From NCBI GenBank assembly GCA_002102555.1, contig MCFL01000034.1:241890-305889 (forward strand): a stretch of DNA of 64,000 nt, read 5' to 3'. The notes beneath the pieces were generated by a model. That model was not told where the DNA came from. It did not search any database and saw only the letters and a program-made list of their open reading frames with translations. Shown here piece by piece: positions 33,501 to 43,800 of the stretch (position 1 is the stretch's first letter; each line of letters starts with the position of its first letter). The stretch comes from Catenaria anguillulae PL171. Taxonomy: Eukaryota; Blastocladiomycota; Blastocladiomycetes; Blastocladiales; Catenariaceae. The position numbers were made by a program, and so were the translations under genes.

Positions 33501-34747
33501 AGCTTTTCTGGTGCAAGCGATCGAGTGGATTGGCATGAATTGTGAGCAATAAGGCAGTTCGCAGGCAGACAGGTTGACAGACAGTCATACCACAAGAAAG
33601 GTCAGCGGCAACTGGGACAAGCGGAGAGAATACTGCCGGTACTTGGCCTCCAGCTTTGGATGGCGAAACTTGAGCGACCATGTTGACAGCGAAAAGGACT
33701 GGCGAGCAGACCCCGTCGCCAGTTGCCATGCAGACCCAATCACCTCGCTTGCCAAAGCAGTCGTGGTGGACAATATTCGATTGCGCACCGAAGAGCGAAC
33801 TCGCGTAGCGTGGGCCTGGGAGACACTTGACTCGCAAACTCAATGCGTTGATGGTTGATGTGGTCGGCATCATTCAGCAGCTCGTTCCGCAGCATCTTGG
33901 GGACAGCACCTGGTACACTTTCGAGCGCCTGAATGAGGACTGGTGCTTCCACGGCAGAAATGGCAGGCACGGCGATGCCGCGCCACTTGATGCGGACGAA
34001 GAGCCCGCTGGAATGACGCTCATGTTGGAACCAGTTTTGCTGATACACCTGCCCCAGTTTTACGACGCACGATATCGATAAGACTGCCGAGATGCGCAGC
34101 AGGCAACATAAATTGAAATGTACCGGATCCTGGTGCTCCAACTCGGGCGCTCTCAAGCGCTCACTCTCCTCGTCAGTATCAGCTGCATTTTCTTGGTGGG
34201 AAGCCGGCTTTTGACGCGCGATAATGATTCGGCAAGACTGGCCGCCAGATCTCGCCTCCCCACACTTCCGCGAATAGAATGGTTGCTCGCTACAGTATTC
34301 GCCGGAGGCAGATGAGGCGAGAGGCGGTACTTGCATGGCTGTGCTGGTCAATTCTCCCATTGCTCGCATCCCTGCGACTCGAATGTTCATCTGTAGGATC
34401 GTCGGGAACGGGGTGCGTCGACCGCTCCGCCGAGGTCTGGTACCTACTTGGGCCGAGAGCACGGGTGCACTCTGTGCTAACGATGACGGCGGGACATGGT
34501 TTGTGTTTGATAATGATGCAAGGGGGCTCATTTGTTGATGTGAGTTCGTGTCAGAGGCATTTCGCGATCGGTGTGACGCAGATATGCCAGCGTTGTTGGC
34601 AAAGGTCAACCGAAGAAGGGCATGAGATTCACGATTCACTGCCGAGTCATGGTGCTGCTGCTCGGCCAATTGCACTGGGGCCGCGTGCGTTGAAGTTGCT
34701 GCAGAAGCAGCAGGTCCATCGCTTGCTGGAATGTGGGCATTGCTCAT
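30504..34747 (-). CDS. Large two-module (6+6 TM) membrane protein, paralogue B, frame-broken
   Basis: This is the tandem paralogue of 25222-30075. The ATG at 34747 gives MSNAHIPASDGPAAS, then a Ser/Ala/Gln-rich disordered region. Module 1 (33720-32780) has GSAWQL, TWSLKFRHPKLEAKYRQYS, six helices, GSCAICHRV, CPGLC and exit helix SVIATYQRELLSRVAFCVNV followed by a charged coiled stretch (QQKLEKEQAVAQLAKKA). The linker is Ser/Gln-rich. Module 2 (31580-30700) has WLRTVRNLRKEVFYEFPSPE, CKLRSRLRLTAITNG, six helices, SITTLRLRPRMH and exit helix SVTLSLFFESSQRRYVYLL. Introns are likely at 33507-33590, about 32580-32663 and 31014-31070. Frames change near 33800, 32360, 32100 and 30850. The tail after 30700 is charged. 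The F-x-P-x-LE-x-KY-x-x-Y juxtamembrane pattern and the charged exit helix recall membrane parts of class III nucleotidyl cyclases (inference); no cyclase domain was found. Confidence 0.55.
31299..31330. repeat. Hexamer-type repeat coding for alternating Asp-Pro
   Basis: Repeated TCAGGA units on the plus strand encode an Asp-Pro repeat in an inter-helix loop of module 2 of paralogue B. Confidence 0.65.
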
Positions 34748-35201
34748 GGTTCATGGCCATGTCAGGTATAAATACATGCAAGTCCCGATGAGAATGGAGC
34801 CGCAATCAATCAAATTGCGTTGTGGAGCCATTTTGGGCAATTCAGAACGCGTGTTTGCATGATGGCGCGGTTGCTTGGTTCATGCGAACAAACGATCATC
34901 GCCATCGGGCCGCCGATCGATCACGCGCTTCCTCATCAAAACGATGAACAAATATGTACCGAAAAATAGTGACCAAACCACGTGTCATTTTGAATATCGA
35001 CATGGACCCAGTTTACAAAATCACTTGATGCAACGCACTGCTTGTGCCCATAAACGTCTCCTGTGACAGCGAACCCGAGAGCCCGATCCGCCCTGCCATC
35101 CGCCCATCGGCCACTTCATTGGCTCCCCTACTGACTCGACCCATTGCCCCTTGGCGCCGACCCCGAAACAGCATCCACATCGCCCTTTGCGCGCGTCAAA
35201 A
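34748..35201. other. Divergent promoter region
   Basis: This 454-bp gap lies between the starts of membrane paralogue B (-) and Sgf73 (+). No gene or clear element is visible. Confidence 0.4.
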
Positions 35202-36542
35202 ATGAACCACATTGCTCCCATTGCCTCCATAGCGGACATCCGCACCGTGAAATGCAAACTTTGCTCACGCGTCGTGTTCCCGTCCGTCTTTGCCACCCAT
35301 CTCGCCGCCTGCGGCTCCAGACACCCAGACTCGTATGCCAGGCTTGCTCCGGATGGCTTCGCGCTCCCAGCGCCCGCTGCACCACCACTGCCCATTCCAA
35401 CATTGCTCCCGCTCCCGACCGCGTCAGCTCCCCTGGTTCCCCTACCAGCCGCATCGTCTCAGCCCAATGCGCATCCGTTGCCTGCGCTGCCCGTCCCGCC
35501 CGCAATCCGTGCACAATCACCGGCGTCGATGCTCATGGGTGGTTTATTGAACATTGAGGACGATGACGACGAGGATGATCCAGAGGATGCACCCATTTTG
35601 CCTGCCGGAACCTCGATTGGGTCACCGCCGATGGCCAAGCCGCCGTTGCCTTTGACTGATGCAAGATCCAATTCCTTGGAACCATCAAGTGTTTCGGCGC
35701 CAATCGGTGTCGCGGTTACAACAGCCGTGGCAGCTGGAGCTGGTTCATCTGGACCTACAGCCTCGGGAACAACAACACCCGCTCCGACGACGACCAAGGT
35801 GACAAAGAAGCGCAAAGCGCTAGCGAAATGTACACCCGTCTGCTCGTTTCTGCCTCTGTGTAGATCTCTCCATGACTCACTCATTGAAATTGCGCACTCG
35901 CGACACTCAGCCGACGACACGTCTGCCGGCGCGGGCCCGCCTTCAAAGAAATCCAAGCTCGCCGACCCTGGAGCAGGCGGCACAAAGTTCAAAAAGACTG
36001 GCCCGATCGACCTCGACAAGCAATGCGGTGTGATTTTGTCGAGCGGCGAACCGTGCCGTCGGTCCATCACCTGCAAGAATCACTCGATTGGCGCCAAGCG
36101 CAACGTGCCCGGCCGGTCGCAGTCGTACGATGTACTGTTTGATCTGTACAAGGGAAACTTAAGTACGCCGTTTCTCATCCAAGTATGGCATTTGCCCCTC
36201 CGCACATGGGCTTAGCTTACCACTGTGTACTACGACCCACGAACAGAACTCGAAAAAGACGCCCTCTCGCGAGCGGCCGCCGCCGCAGACGCACTTGCCG
36301 AACTGCCTGCACTGCCCGACAAGTCGCCCGACGAGGAAGGAGCGGATATCATGGACGCCATCAAGCGACTGCAGCCTGGACCGCTCGTGCCACGCCGCCC
36401 ACTGTGGCATATGGCGCGGCCATTGTTCGGCGTGCTGGACTCGATTCGCGAGGCGGTGCGCTCTGCACAGGGGCAGTTGATGGCGGCTGGTGCCGGGCCC
36501 GTTGTCACGAGTGTGCCAGGAATGCAGCCGACGCACCAGTAA
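35202..36542 (+). CDS. SGF73: SAGA complex subunit Sgf73 / ataxin-7-like (SCA7 domain)
   Basis: Sgf73 tethers the Ubp8 deubiquitinase module to the SAGA co-activator in the nucleus. The gene has three exons, 391 residues and an intact frame; introns are 35830-35910 and 36163-36246. The ATG at 35202 gives MNHIAPIASIADIRTVK, then a C2HC-type finger (C18, C21, H33, C37: CKLC...HLAAC). A Pro/Ala-rich linker and an acidic tract (DDDDEDDPEDA) follow. The SCA7 zinc domain spans residues ~243-290: DLDKQCGVIL, EPCRRSITCKNHS and KRNVPGRSQSYDVLFDLYK, with C248, C258, C264 and H267 as ligands. The C-terminal exon is Ala-rich then Pro/Arg-containing. It converges with the mitochondrial carrier gene. Confidence 0.9.
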
Positions 36543-36921
36543 TCATAGCGACCCCTATATGACTGCCTACCACGGTCACCCGCCTGCGCTTGTTTTTTTT
36601 TACCTTTTCAGTTCTCTCGTCATTACCTCCGTTCGCTCGCTTGTTTATACTGTATGTACCCTTTTCTCCACCCCACCCACCCATATCCTTCGAGCAGCTG
36701 CATAGCGCTCCTTCCACATGTGTTTCATTTGTGTGTCTTCCTTTCCCCCACATCATTGTGCCCCCTACCGTCCGCCGCTCCTTTGCCATCCCGAGTGCTT
36801 GCCGCGATCAACAAAAACAAAATCACATCAATGCATTCGCAATCCGAATGCAGGTCAATAAGTATCTGCACAGCGTTGGAATCCATCGCTCCCGACCAGC
36901 CACAACGCCCGCACGACACCA
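36543..36921. other. Convergent intergenic
   Basis: This 379-bp pyrimidine-rich gap lies between the 3' ends of Sgf73 and the mitochondrial carrier, with a T9 run near 36594. No gene is seen. Confidence 0.45.
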
Positions 36922-38492
36922 CTACCCATGGACCTTGAGGGCCTCATACACCACCATACTCACGACCACATTGGGCACGGCCCACATGCACCGCGACCCA
37001 ACCCCGCGCATGGCCGCCTGCCACCACCCTTCCTCCTTTGCCAAGCGAGCAATCACACTGGCCAGCCGCATGTCGCGATCGCGCAGTCGCCGGTCAGACA
37101 CCTGGACAATGGTTTTCACGCGATCGAGCGGGTTGGACACGGCCGCGGCAAGTGCGCCAGATACGGCGGCGCACAGCAGATAGCCGTACAGCGGGAGCGG
37201 CGGGGCAGTGGGTGTTGCGGTCGTTGATGTGGATGTGGATTCGATGGGAGAGGTTGGGGCGGATAGTTGCGGGGGTGGGAAGGTTGAGAGCCAAGTGGAC
37301 TTGAGTTGTTCGTATGCGACAAAGTAGGCAACTACAGAATAGCGTGAGTCAGTCAGTCAGCAAACCCATTGCTGATTGAGATCAATGACCTGGCGTACTC
37401 GAGTATGGAATAAACACCGTCAACGACAACCAATATCCCTTGAAGAACCCAATCAACCCTTCACGCTGATAAATCTTGCGCGCAATTGCCTTGACCGACT
37501 GTGCATCTCCTCCTCCGGCCGGTACTGCTCCACTCAGCGTACTTGACCCACGCATCGACATGGATCCTTGCGACGCCAAGCTGGCTGCAGAGTACGAGAT
37601 GGACCGCCGCAAGTTGGCTGCGGCTTGTGGATCCATGCGCGCAACCACTCGGCCGGGCGACCGCGTGCCTTGTCCGCCACCGCCGCCGCCGCGACTGCCG
37701 GTCGAGTCGGTCGATAGTTTGCGTTTGTGCGGGTGGATGAGCGGCTGGTTGACTGAATCAAGGGTGGATGACCGCGGAATGGAAGACGAGGAGGAGGATG
37801 GGGTTGCAAACATGGGGAGCGACGAGGATGAGGACGAGAGGTGTGCCTGCGCCGAAACTTGTTGCTTGTTCTTGATGAGTTCGAGCGGCGTCCAGAAGAG
37901 GCCCGAAATCATTTCGGCTGTTGTGGAAGTATTCTGGGCGGTGAGATGTTCCTTTGCTGACGTGATGAATGCAACGAAAGAAAAGCGAACCGACAACGGC
38001 AGACATCAAGTGCGTCATTGGCGAATTGACGGTAAACGACACGGCCGGTGTGGCCCCAATTGCAGCCTTTGTGGCATCGTAAACGTACAGGTAGGTTGAC
38101 ACAGCGGGCATGGAGAATGCGAGCGAGACTGGGAGGCCGCTGTGACACGAGACGACGTCTTTAGTCATTTGGCCCTGGTACATTGACGTCGTCATTCAGA
38201 GCTCAGGAAGGTAACAACGAGTCACGAACCGGTACAAGCCTGCCATGCCCTCGGACTGAAATACGGCGCGGAAGACGACCGAGAATTTGGACGACCGCAC
38301 GGTCGGATCGGCTTGCACCCTTGTTTTCACAGTGTCAAACTAACGAATGCCGTTCATCGATTGGTCAGTAGGACAGTCACACTTTACCACGGATGAGGCA
38401 CGAATCAACCAAGGACTTACAGGGTGGGAGATGAGGCGGGCGGTGAGGGCTGCGGCGCTGGATGCCCCGACGTTTTGAAGGAACGCGTCCAT
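36922..38492 (-). CDS. Mitochondrial carrier (SLC25) family protein with a long internal insertion
   Basis: This is a three-repeat inner-membrane carrier of unknown substrate. The ATG at 38492 gives MDAFLQNVGASSAAALTARL. Each repeat shows its signature: HP|FDTVKTRVQ, FWTPLELIKNKQQ (the second position is Glu rather than Asp) and NPLDRVKTIVQ. Secondary motifs are GMAGLYRG, EGLIGFFKGYW and EGWWQAAMRGVGSR. Five exons are predicted, with introns 38340-38420, 38175-38229, 37918-37990 and 37332-37389. The donor-acceptor phases disagree by one base at 38174/38230, so one base is probably missing near 38172. Between KNKQQ and AIARKIYQREG a Ser/Gly/Pro-rich insertion of about 115 residues enlarges the second matrix loop, which is unusual for this compact family. 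The stop is at 36922-36924. Confidence 0.83.
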
Positions 38493-38752
38493 GACGGCTG
38501 GGGGGGGGTGCTGAGTGAAGTGTTGGTCAAAGTGGTGGGGTGACTTATTGTGGGATCATTTCATTGTCGTTTGGGTGCATCGTAGTGTCCATGGCTCGCA
38601 CAACAAGCGGAGGGAGACAGTCGCAACGAGAGAGCGGATTAATGCTGGTTTGTTCGCCGATTGATGGTCAACCTTTGGATCGCGCACAGTGACAGCCACC
38701 AAGTATCCCGAGTTCCGACTGTCGATCCCGCACGCCGCTCACCCGCACCCTC
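38493..38752. other. Intergenic
   Basis: This 260-bp gap lies between the carrier start and the Mozart1 stop and includes a G9 run near 38501-38509. It should hold the carrier promoter. Confidence 0.4.
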
Positions 38753-39315
38753 TCACCGATGTACTCGACTGGTTTTGGCGAGGATTCTGTAGCGACGGCG
38801 GCGCTGGCGCAGTGGATGAAAAGCAGAGACAGATGATAAATTTCCGTTTGACATATGTACAGAGTGATCAATTCCTTTTTCGTCATGCCCGCCACGACAT
38901 CGTGGATGTCCGATCTCCTGCTTGGTGTTGCTGTTGCTGCTGACTTGACGGGCTGCTGCTGGCTGTTGCTGTTGTTGAGCGGCGGCCCTTGCCTCGGACC
39001 GGAGCTCCTTGATGACAGCAGCCAATGCTTCGGGATTGACGCCTGCCTCGCACAGACTGACGCAAATGGAGAGCGTTTCGCGATCAAGGCCCGTGTTGAG
39101 CAGCTCGAGACTTCCATGAGGACTGGGTTGCAATTCACAAGGGCAGCCTGCGTCAGTTGGTCCATGGGAGGGCACACGCACACGCACCGGGTATGGCCAC
39201 CGTTATGCATACCGTCCATTGTCTCGCGGGCCTGCGTCAGCTGGTTCTGAGCGGTTGGAGTTGGAGGTGTCGGAAGAGTCCATTGTTGCGGTTGATTCTG
39301 GACAGGGAGGTGCAT
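38753..39315 (-). CDS. MZT1: Mitotic-spindle organizing protein 1 (Mozart1/MZT1/GCP9)
   Basis: MZT1 is a small helical protein that binds the N-termini of gamma-tubulin complex proteins and is needed to recruit gamma-tubulin complexes to the spindle pole or centrosome. The core is clear: ARETMD, then after an intron VLMEVS and [20 protein letters not shown], then [19 protein letters not shown]. The intron runs from about 39210 (GTATGC donor) to about 39113. One base seems missing between VLMEVS and ELLNTG (near 39105). The start is uncertain; the in-frame ATG at 39315 gives [11 protein letters not shown]. After the core there is a Gln/Ala-rich, then His/Arg-containing tail of roughly 80 residues not found in animal MZT1; it could be mis-modelled 3' sequence. 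Divergent from epsilon-COP. Confidence 0.8.
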
Positions 39316-39597
39316 GAGCTTGAGACTCGGAGTGGTGAGGATGAGCACGGATTGCGGCAAGTGCTTACTCGTACTAAATGGTTTCAATACGAGTGTGTAG
39401 TACTGTGACGCTGCCATGCGCATGCTACGGCTGATCGTTACGGCCGGCCGGATCGAATCGCCGCCGCGCCGCCGCCGTCTGCGATGGCCGCGCGCAACAT
39501 GGCTCATGGAAAATCTGTGGGCTATGAACAAGTATCTATCGCACTCGCACGACTTGCCGCAATCTGACCATCGTCCACCTTCGAATCCACTATTCCA
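39316..39597. other. Divergent promoter region
   Basis: This short 282-bp gap lies between Mozart1 (-) and epsilon-COP (+). No motif was recognised. Confidence 0.4.
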
Positions 39598-40662
39598 ATG
39601 GCGTCTGGTCCGTCATCAGCACTCGTTGCCACGACCAAACGGCTTCCGCCTCGCCCGCAACGCGGAATGTGCCACGTGTAGATGTATGTACTTACCATAT
39701 TGGCTTCTCTCGCTCAGAAAACTTGCACGCCCGCGCCCTGTTTGCCGTGGGCCACCACGCCAAACTACACCAACTTGTGCAGTCCAACCCGTCCGATGTC
39801 GACCTCGCCTATCTCTACCGCCGCGCTCTCATTGCCCAGGGACACGCCTACCTGACAACCGGCGCCGCCGCAGCTGCCGCGGCCGAGGGCCAATCGCCAG
39901 GCTACCGCGCCGTCCTCGACTCGCTCGACTCTGCGCCCGCCGCCACGGCGCCGAATTCTCTGCCATTCGCATCGTTGCGGAATACCTCGCCGCCGGCGGC
40001 ACCTTGGTCGATGGGGTGATCCAACGTGCCGTCGACCAGTTTGCCCAATTGCTTGCGGATCCCGTCAAGGCCGCCAACCCGCGTGCGCGCATTGTTGCTG
40101 GCGAATTCTACCTGGCCGTGGGCGCCAACGAGCTGCCCACGCTGCCGTGGCGCAACTTGCTCTCGTTGACCACAACCTCGACGCCGGCGCTGTGCTCATT
40201 TCCCTGTTCCTGCGCCTCGACCGCCCCGATCTCTCACTCGCACTCGCCACGCAACTCACCAGCAACAATCCAAACGACGCCATTGTCCCACAAGTCCTTG
40301 AAGCACGCGTGCACATGGCCGTGGGCGGCGCCAAAATCCAAGACGCATTGTGGGCATGGGAAGAGCTCGTGCAAACCTACGCAGCCAGCGCATACTTGCT
40401 CACCATGATGGGCACGTGCCACTTGTTGCAAAACAACTGGCCAGAGGCGGCGCGATTGTTTGGCGAGGCGGGTCAGTTGGGCGAGGGCGTGCCGCCAGAG
40501 GCACAGGTGAATATGGTGGTTGCGTCGGCGGCCGCGGGGAGGGCAGATATTAATACCTTGTCGGCCATGTGGACGCATTTCCCAAAGCATCCGTTTACCG
40601 AGAATTTGGCGGCAAAGGCGGCTGCGTTTGATTTGGCGGCCGCAAAGTATGCGTCTGCTTGA
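39598..40662 (+). CDS. Coatomer subunit epsilon (epsilon-COP), three frame breaks
   Basis: This is a TPR-type subunit of the COPI coat that stabilises alpha-COP on Golgi-to-ER vesicles. The ATG at 39598 gives MASGPSSALVATTKRLPP. The sequence then moves to another frame near 39655: VDVCTYHIGFSRSENLHARA, equivalent to the family's DVKNAFYIGSYQQCINEA. A break near 39950 precedes AEFSAIRIVAEYLAAGG, and one near 40145 precedes QLALVDHNLDAGAVLISL. The C-terminal half is open and highly similar to COPE: DALWAWEELVQTYAASAYLL, GTCHLLQNNWPEAARLFGEA, PEAQVNMVVASAAAG and HFPKHPFTENLAAKAAAFD, ending LAAAKYASA at 40662. The repaired length is near 355 residues, slightly longer than the human protein. Breaks in an essential gene suggest sequence errors. 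Confidence 0.88.
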
Positions 40663-40893
40663 GCATCGTGGCATCGAGCTTGGCAAGTCACTTCTTTATT
40701 TTTTTCTCTCCGTTCAACTCTATCTACATGCAGTCGTTTTCGCGATGATGGCTGTGAAGTAGATAATCGATGCATAACTTGTGAATGTGTGAAAGTATGA
40801 GTTCGGCCGTAGGGTGGGTACTGAAAGACAACAGAGATGCACAACGAGGTGACAAGGAAAAAAGAAGACAAAGTAAATATACATCATGGTCAC

Positions 40894-43800
40894 TCACACT
40901 TCGGCATCCCTCAACAGCTCTGCCTCGGCATCATGAATCACAATCCCCTCCACCTCGTCGCCAATCCCGCCTCCCTCTCCCACTTTGCCGCCCGTTCCAC
41001 CCACGCTGGCCGGCGATACCGCTTCAACAACAAACTACTCAGCACAACACTCACGCTACTAAACACCATGGCCGCGCCCGCCGCCATGGGATGCAGCATG
41101 ATGCCAAAGGGAATGCCAATGCCCATGGCCAGCGGAATCGCAATCACATTGTAAAACCCGGCCCAAAAGAAGTTGACTTGAATGCGCCGGAAAATGGTGC
41201 GTGCCAGATCAACAGCGACCACGAGGTCGAGCAAGGACGAGTGCAGAATCACGAGGTCGGCGGCTTCCATGGCCACGTCAGTGCCCGTGCCCAGGGCAAT
41301 GCCAATGTCTGCGGCAGCGAGGGCCGGCGAGTCATTGATACCGCTATTGCACGAAGCGAGGTGAGTACAGAGGCTTCAAAAACAAAAAGTGAAAATGGAT
41401 AGGCGTACTCTCCAACCATGGCCACCACGGCCTTCTTGCCACTCACGGCGCCGACCTCACCCGTCGGCAAGGCCTCATGGGTCCCGGACCTTGACCGCGT
41501 CGTGGGCAACACCATACCGTCGTCGTCGTCGTCCATCCTGTCGACGGCGACCGATGTGTCCTGGCCAAGACCGACTCGGGAACCACCTCGATCCCCGTCG
41601 ACAAATGATCGTCCGACGACGCCTGGTGTCCCCCGCCATCAAATCCTGCAAACTCTCATACCTGCGCGAATAAAACGGCCGTCTGACTGCCGCCACCACG
41701 CTAGACGACATTTGCCTGATCAATCCCCGAGCCTTCTGTGCTGCGGTGCTTGCAGATCGACCACTAGATACAACCTCGGGCGACCCAATCATCTCATCCA
41801 TTTCGTCACCATCCCTTGCGCTTCCGGGTACCGCATCTGCCGCGCGTTTGCCCTCTTGTAAACTCTTCACAATCCTTGCCTTACCCGCGGACTTACTCCC
41901 GCAAACACATGCGCGGGCTTGATGCCTGCTGCCTGGCCAACACCTTGGCGGTAGCCAGATTATCGCCCGTGACCATGTACACATTGATGCCCATGGCATC
42001 CTGCAATGCGCTCACGACGCGCGCGGCATGCGGCTTGAGCTTGTCGCCCACGGCCACGAGCCCAGCCAGTTGGCCGTTGACGGCCACAAACACCACCGTG
42101 TGCCCACGGTTGGCGTGCACAGCGGCGCGCGCGTGCACATTGACGCCGCCCGCAACAGGGGCTGAAATGCCCAGAGCGGCGGCGGCCGCAGGCGTCGTGG
42201 GAATGCGCAGCGAGTCGAGGAACGCCAGCGAGCCAATGGCCACGTCAACCACGCGCGCAGAGGGGGTCACGGTGGCCGTGCATCGGACGCCTTGCCCGGG
42301 CAAGGATTCAAAGTCGCTGGCGTGTGCCGCGACGGGGCCCGCGTGATGTTTGCGGGCGTGGGTCGTCATGGCGCGTGCAATGGGATGTTCCGAGTTTGCT
42401 TCCGTGGCGCCCACAATGGCCCAAAACTCGGCCTCGGTGAGGCGCAGTTCGGCGCTTGTTGAAACACCCAAGGCAGAGGCAGAGGCAGACGCGGATGATT
42501 CAGGCGGCGGCACAAAGATTTCTGTGGCCATGACCGTCATCTTACCCTCGGTCAAGGTGCCCGTCTTGTCCAACACGACATGGTCGAGCTTGTGAATGCG
42601 CTCCAAACTCTCGCCGCCCTTGATGAGAATCCCGAGCTGCGCGCCCACGCCCGTGCCCACCATGACTGCTGTCGGCACTGACAAGCCCAACGTGCACGGG
42701 CACGCAACCACAATGACGGAAATGCAAATCTGCAAGCACATGAACACGTCGCTCCCGGGCTCATCCTCGCATCGCCCGACCGGAACGGAAACTTGCCATG
42801 GCCCAGCGTCACGCCCAGCCACACGACAAATGTCAACATGGCCAGTCCGACGACCACGGGCACAAACACGCCCGCGACCTGATCCGCCCACCGCTGAATG
42901 GGCGCCTTGGTGGCCTGCGCGTGCTCCACAAGCGATACAATGCGCGCAAGCGCCGTGTCTGCGCCCACGTGTTCGGCGCGCACGTGAATGCATCCGGCGC
43001 CATTGACGGTGCCGGCAATCACCTTGGCGCCCGGTTTCTTGGCCACGGGCAAGGGTTCACCAGTCACCATGGCCTCGTCCACTTGGGTGGTTCCGAAAAC
43101 AACTTCGCCATCCGCGGGCAGCCGGTCGCCTGGAAGGACGCGCAGAATGTCGCCGACTTGGATCAGTTCGGCAGAGATGGTTTCTTCGCTGGCTAATTTG
43201 CCGAAATCGTTGGCCTCTGGGTTGGCCAATGTCAACAAGGTGGCTGTTGCGGGCTTGAGCGACAAGAGCTTGGTGAGCGCCGAACTGGTCTTTCCCTTTG
43301 CCGAGTTCTCGAGGTACTTGCCGAGCGTAATAAACATGAGCAGCATGGTACATGTGTCGAAAAACGTGGTTGCTGGGGGTGCCGCGGGTTGGCCATGGAG
43401 TAAATGAGTGAAATGATGGACGCTACAAACGCCGACGTGGTGCCCAGGGCAACCAACACGTCCATGGTGGCGGACCCAAGCACGAGCGATTTCCACGCAG
43501 CACGGTAAAACTTGCGCCCGACGGCCCCAAATTGCACGGGGAGCGTCAGCAGCAGTTGCAGCAATTCGTTGAGCGACAGCCCGGGGACAATCTTGATGGT
43601 GTCGAGCGGGAAAGTCGATTGCATGGCATGATGCGTGCCGCGCCGCCGCCCGCGCCACTACCCATGGCCTGCCCGCCATGCATGTCACCCATGGCCGATG
43701 GGGATGCCTTTGGCCACATCATGGGCAAAAACATGCCAATCAACATGTTGGGCACGGCAAACACGACGCACCAATAAAACGCATTGCGCCACTCGATAAT

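Noticed and set aside
33990-34130. An extra hydrophobic helix in the N-terminus of membrane paralogue B
   Set aside because: The hydrophobic stretch lies between a good GTACAT donor and CAG acceptors and is probably intronic.
25222-34747. A class III nucleotidyl cyclase catalytic domain in the linkers or tails of the two membrane proteins
   Set aside because: I looked for the FxDIxxFT, GDxxxA and metal-binding Asp patterns in all frames of the linkers and tails and found none; the linkers are Ser/Thr/Pro-rich.
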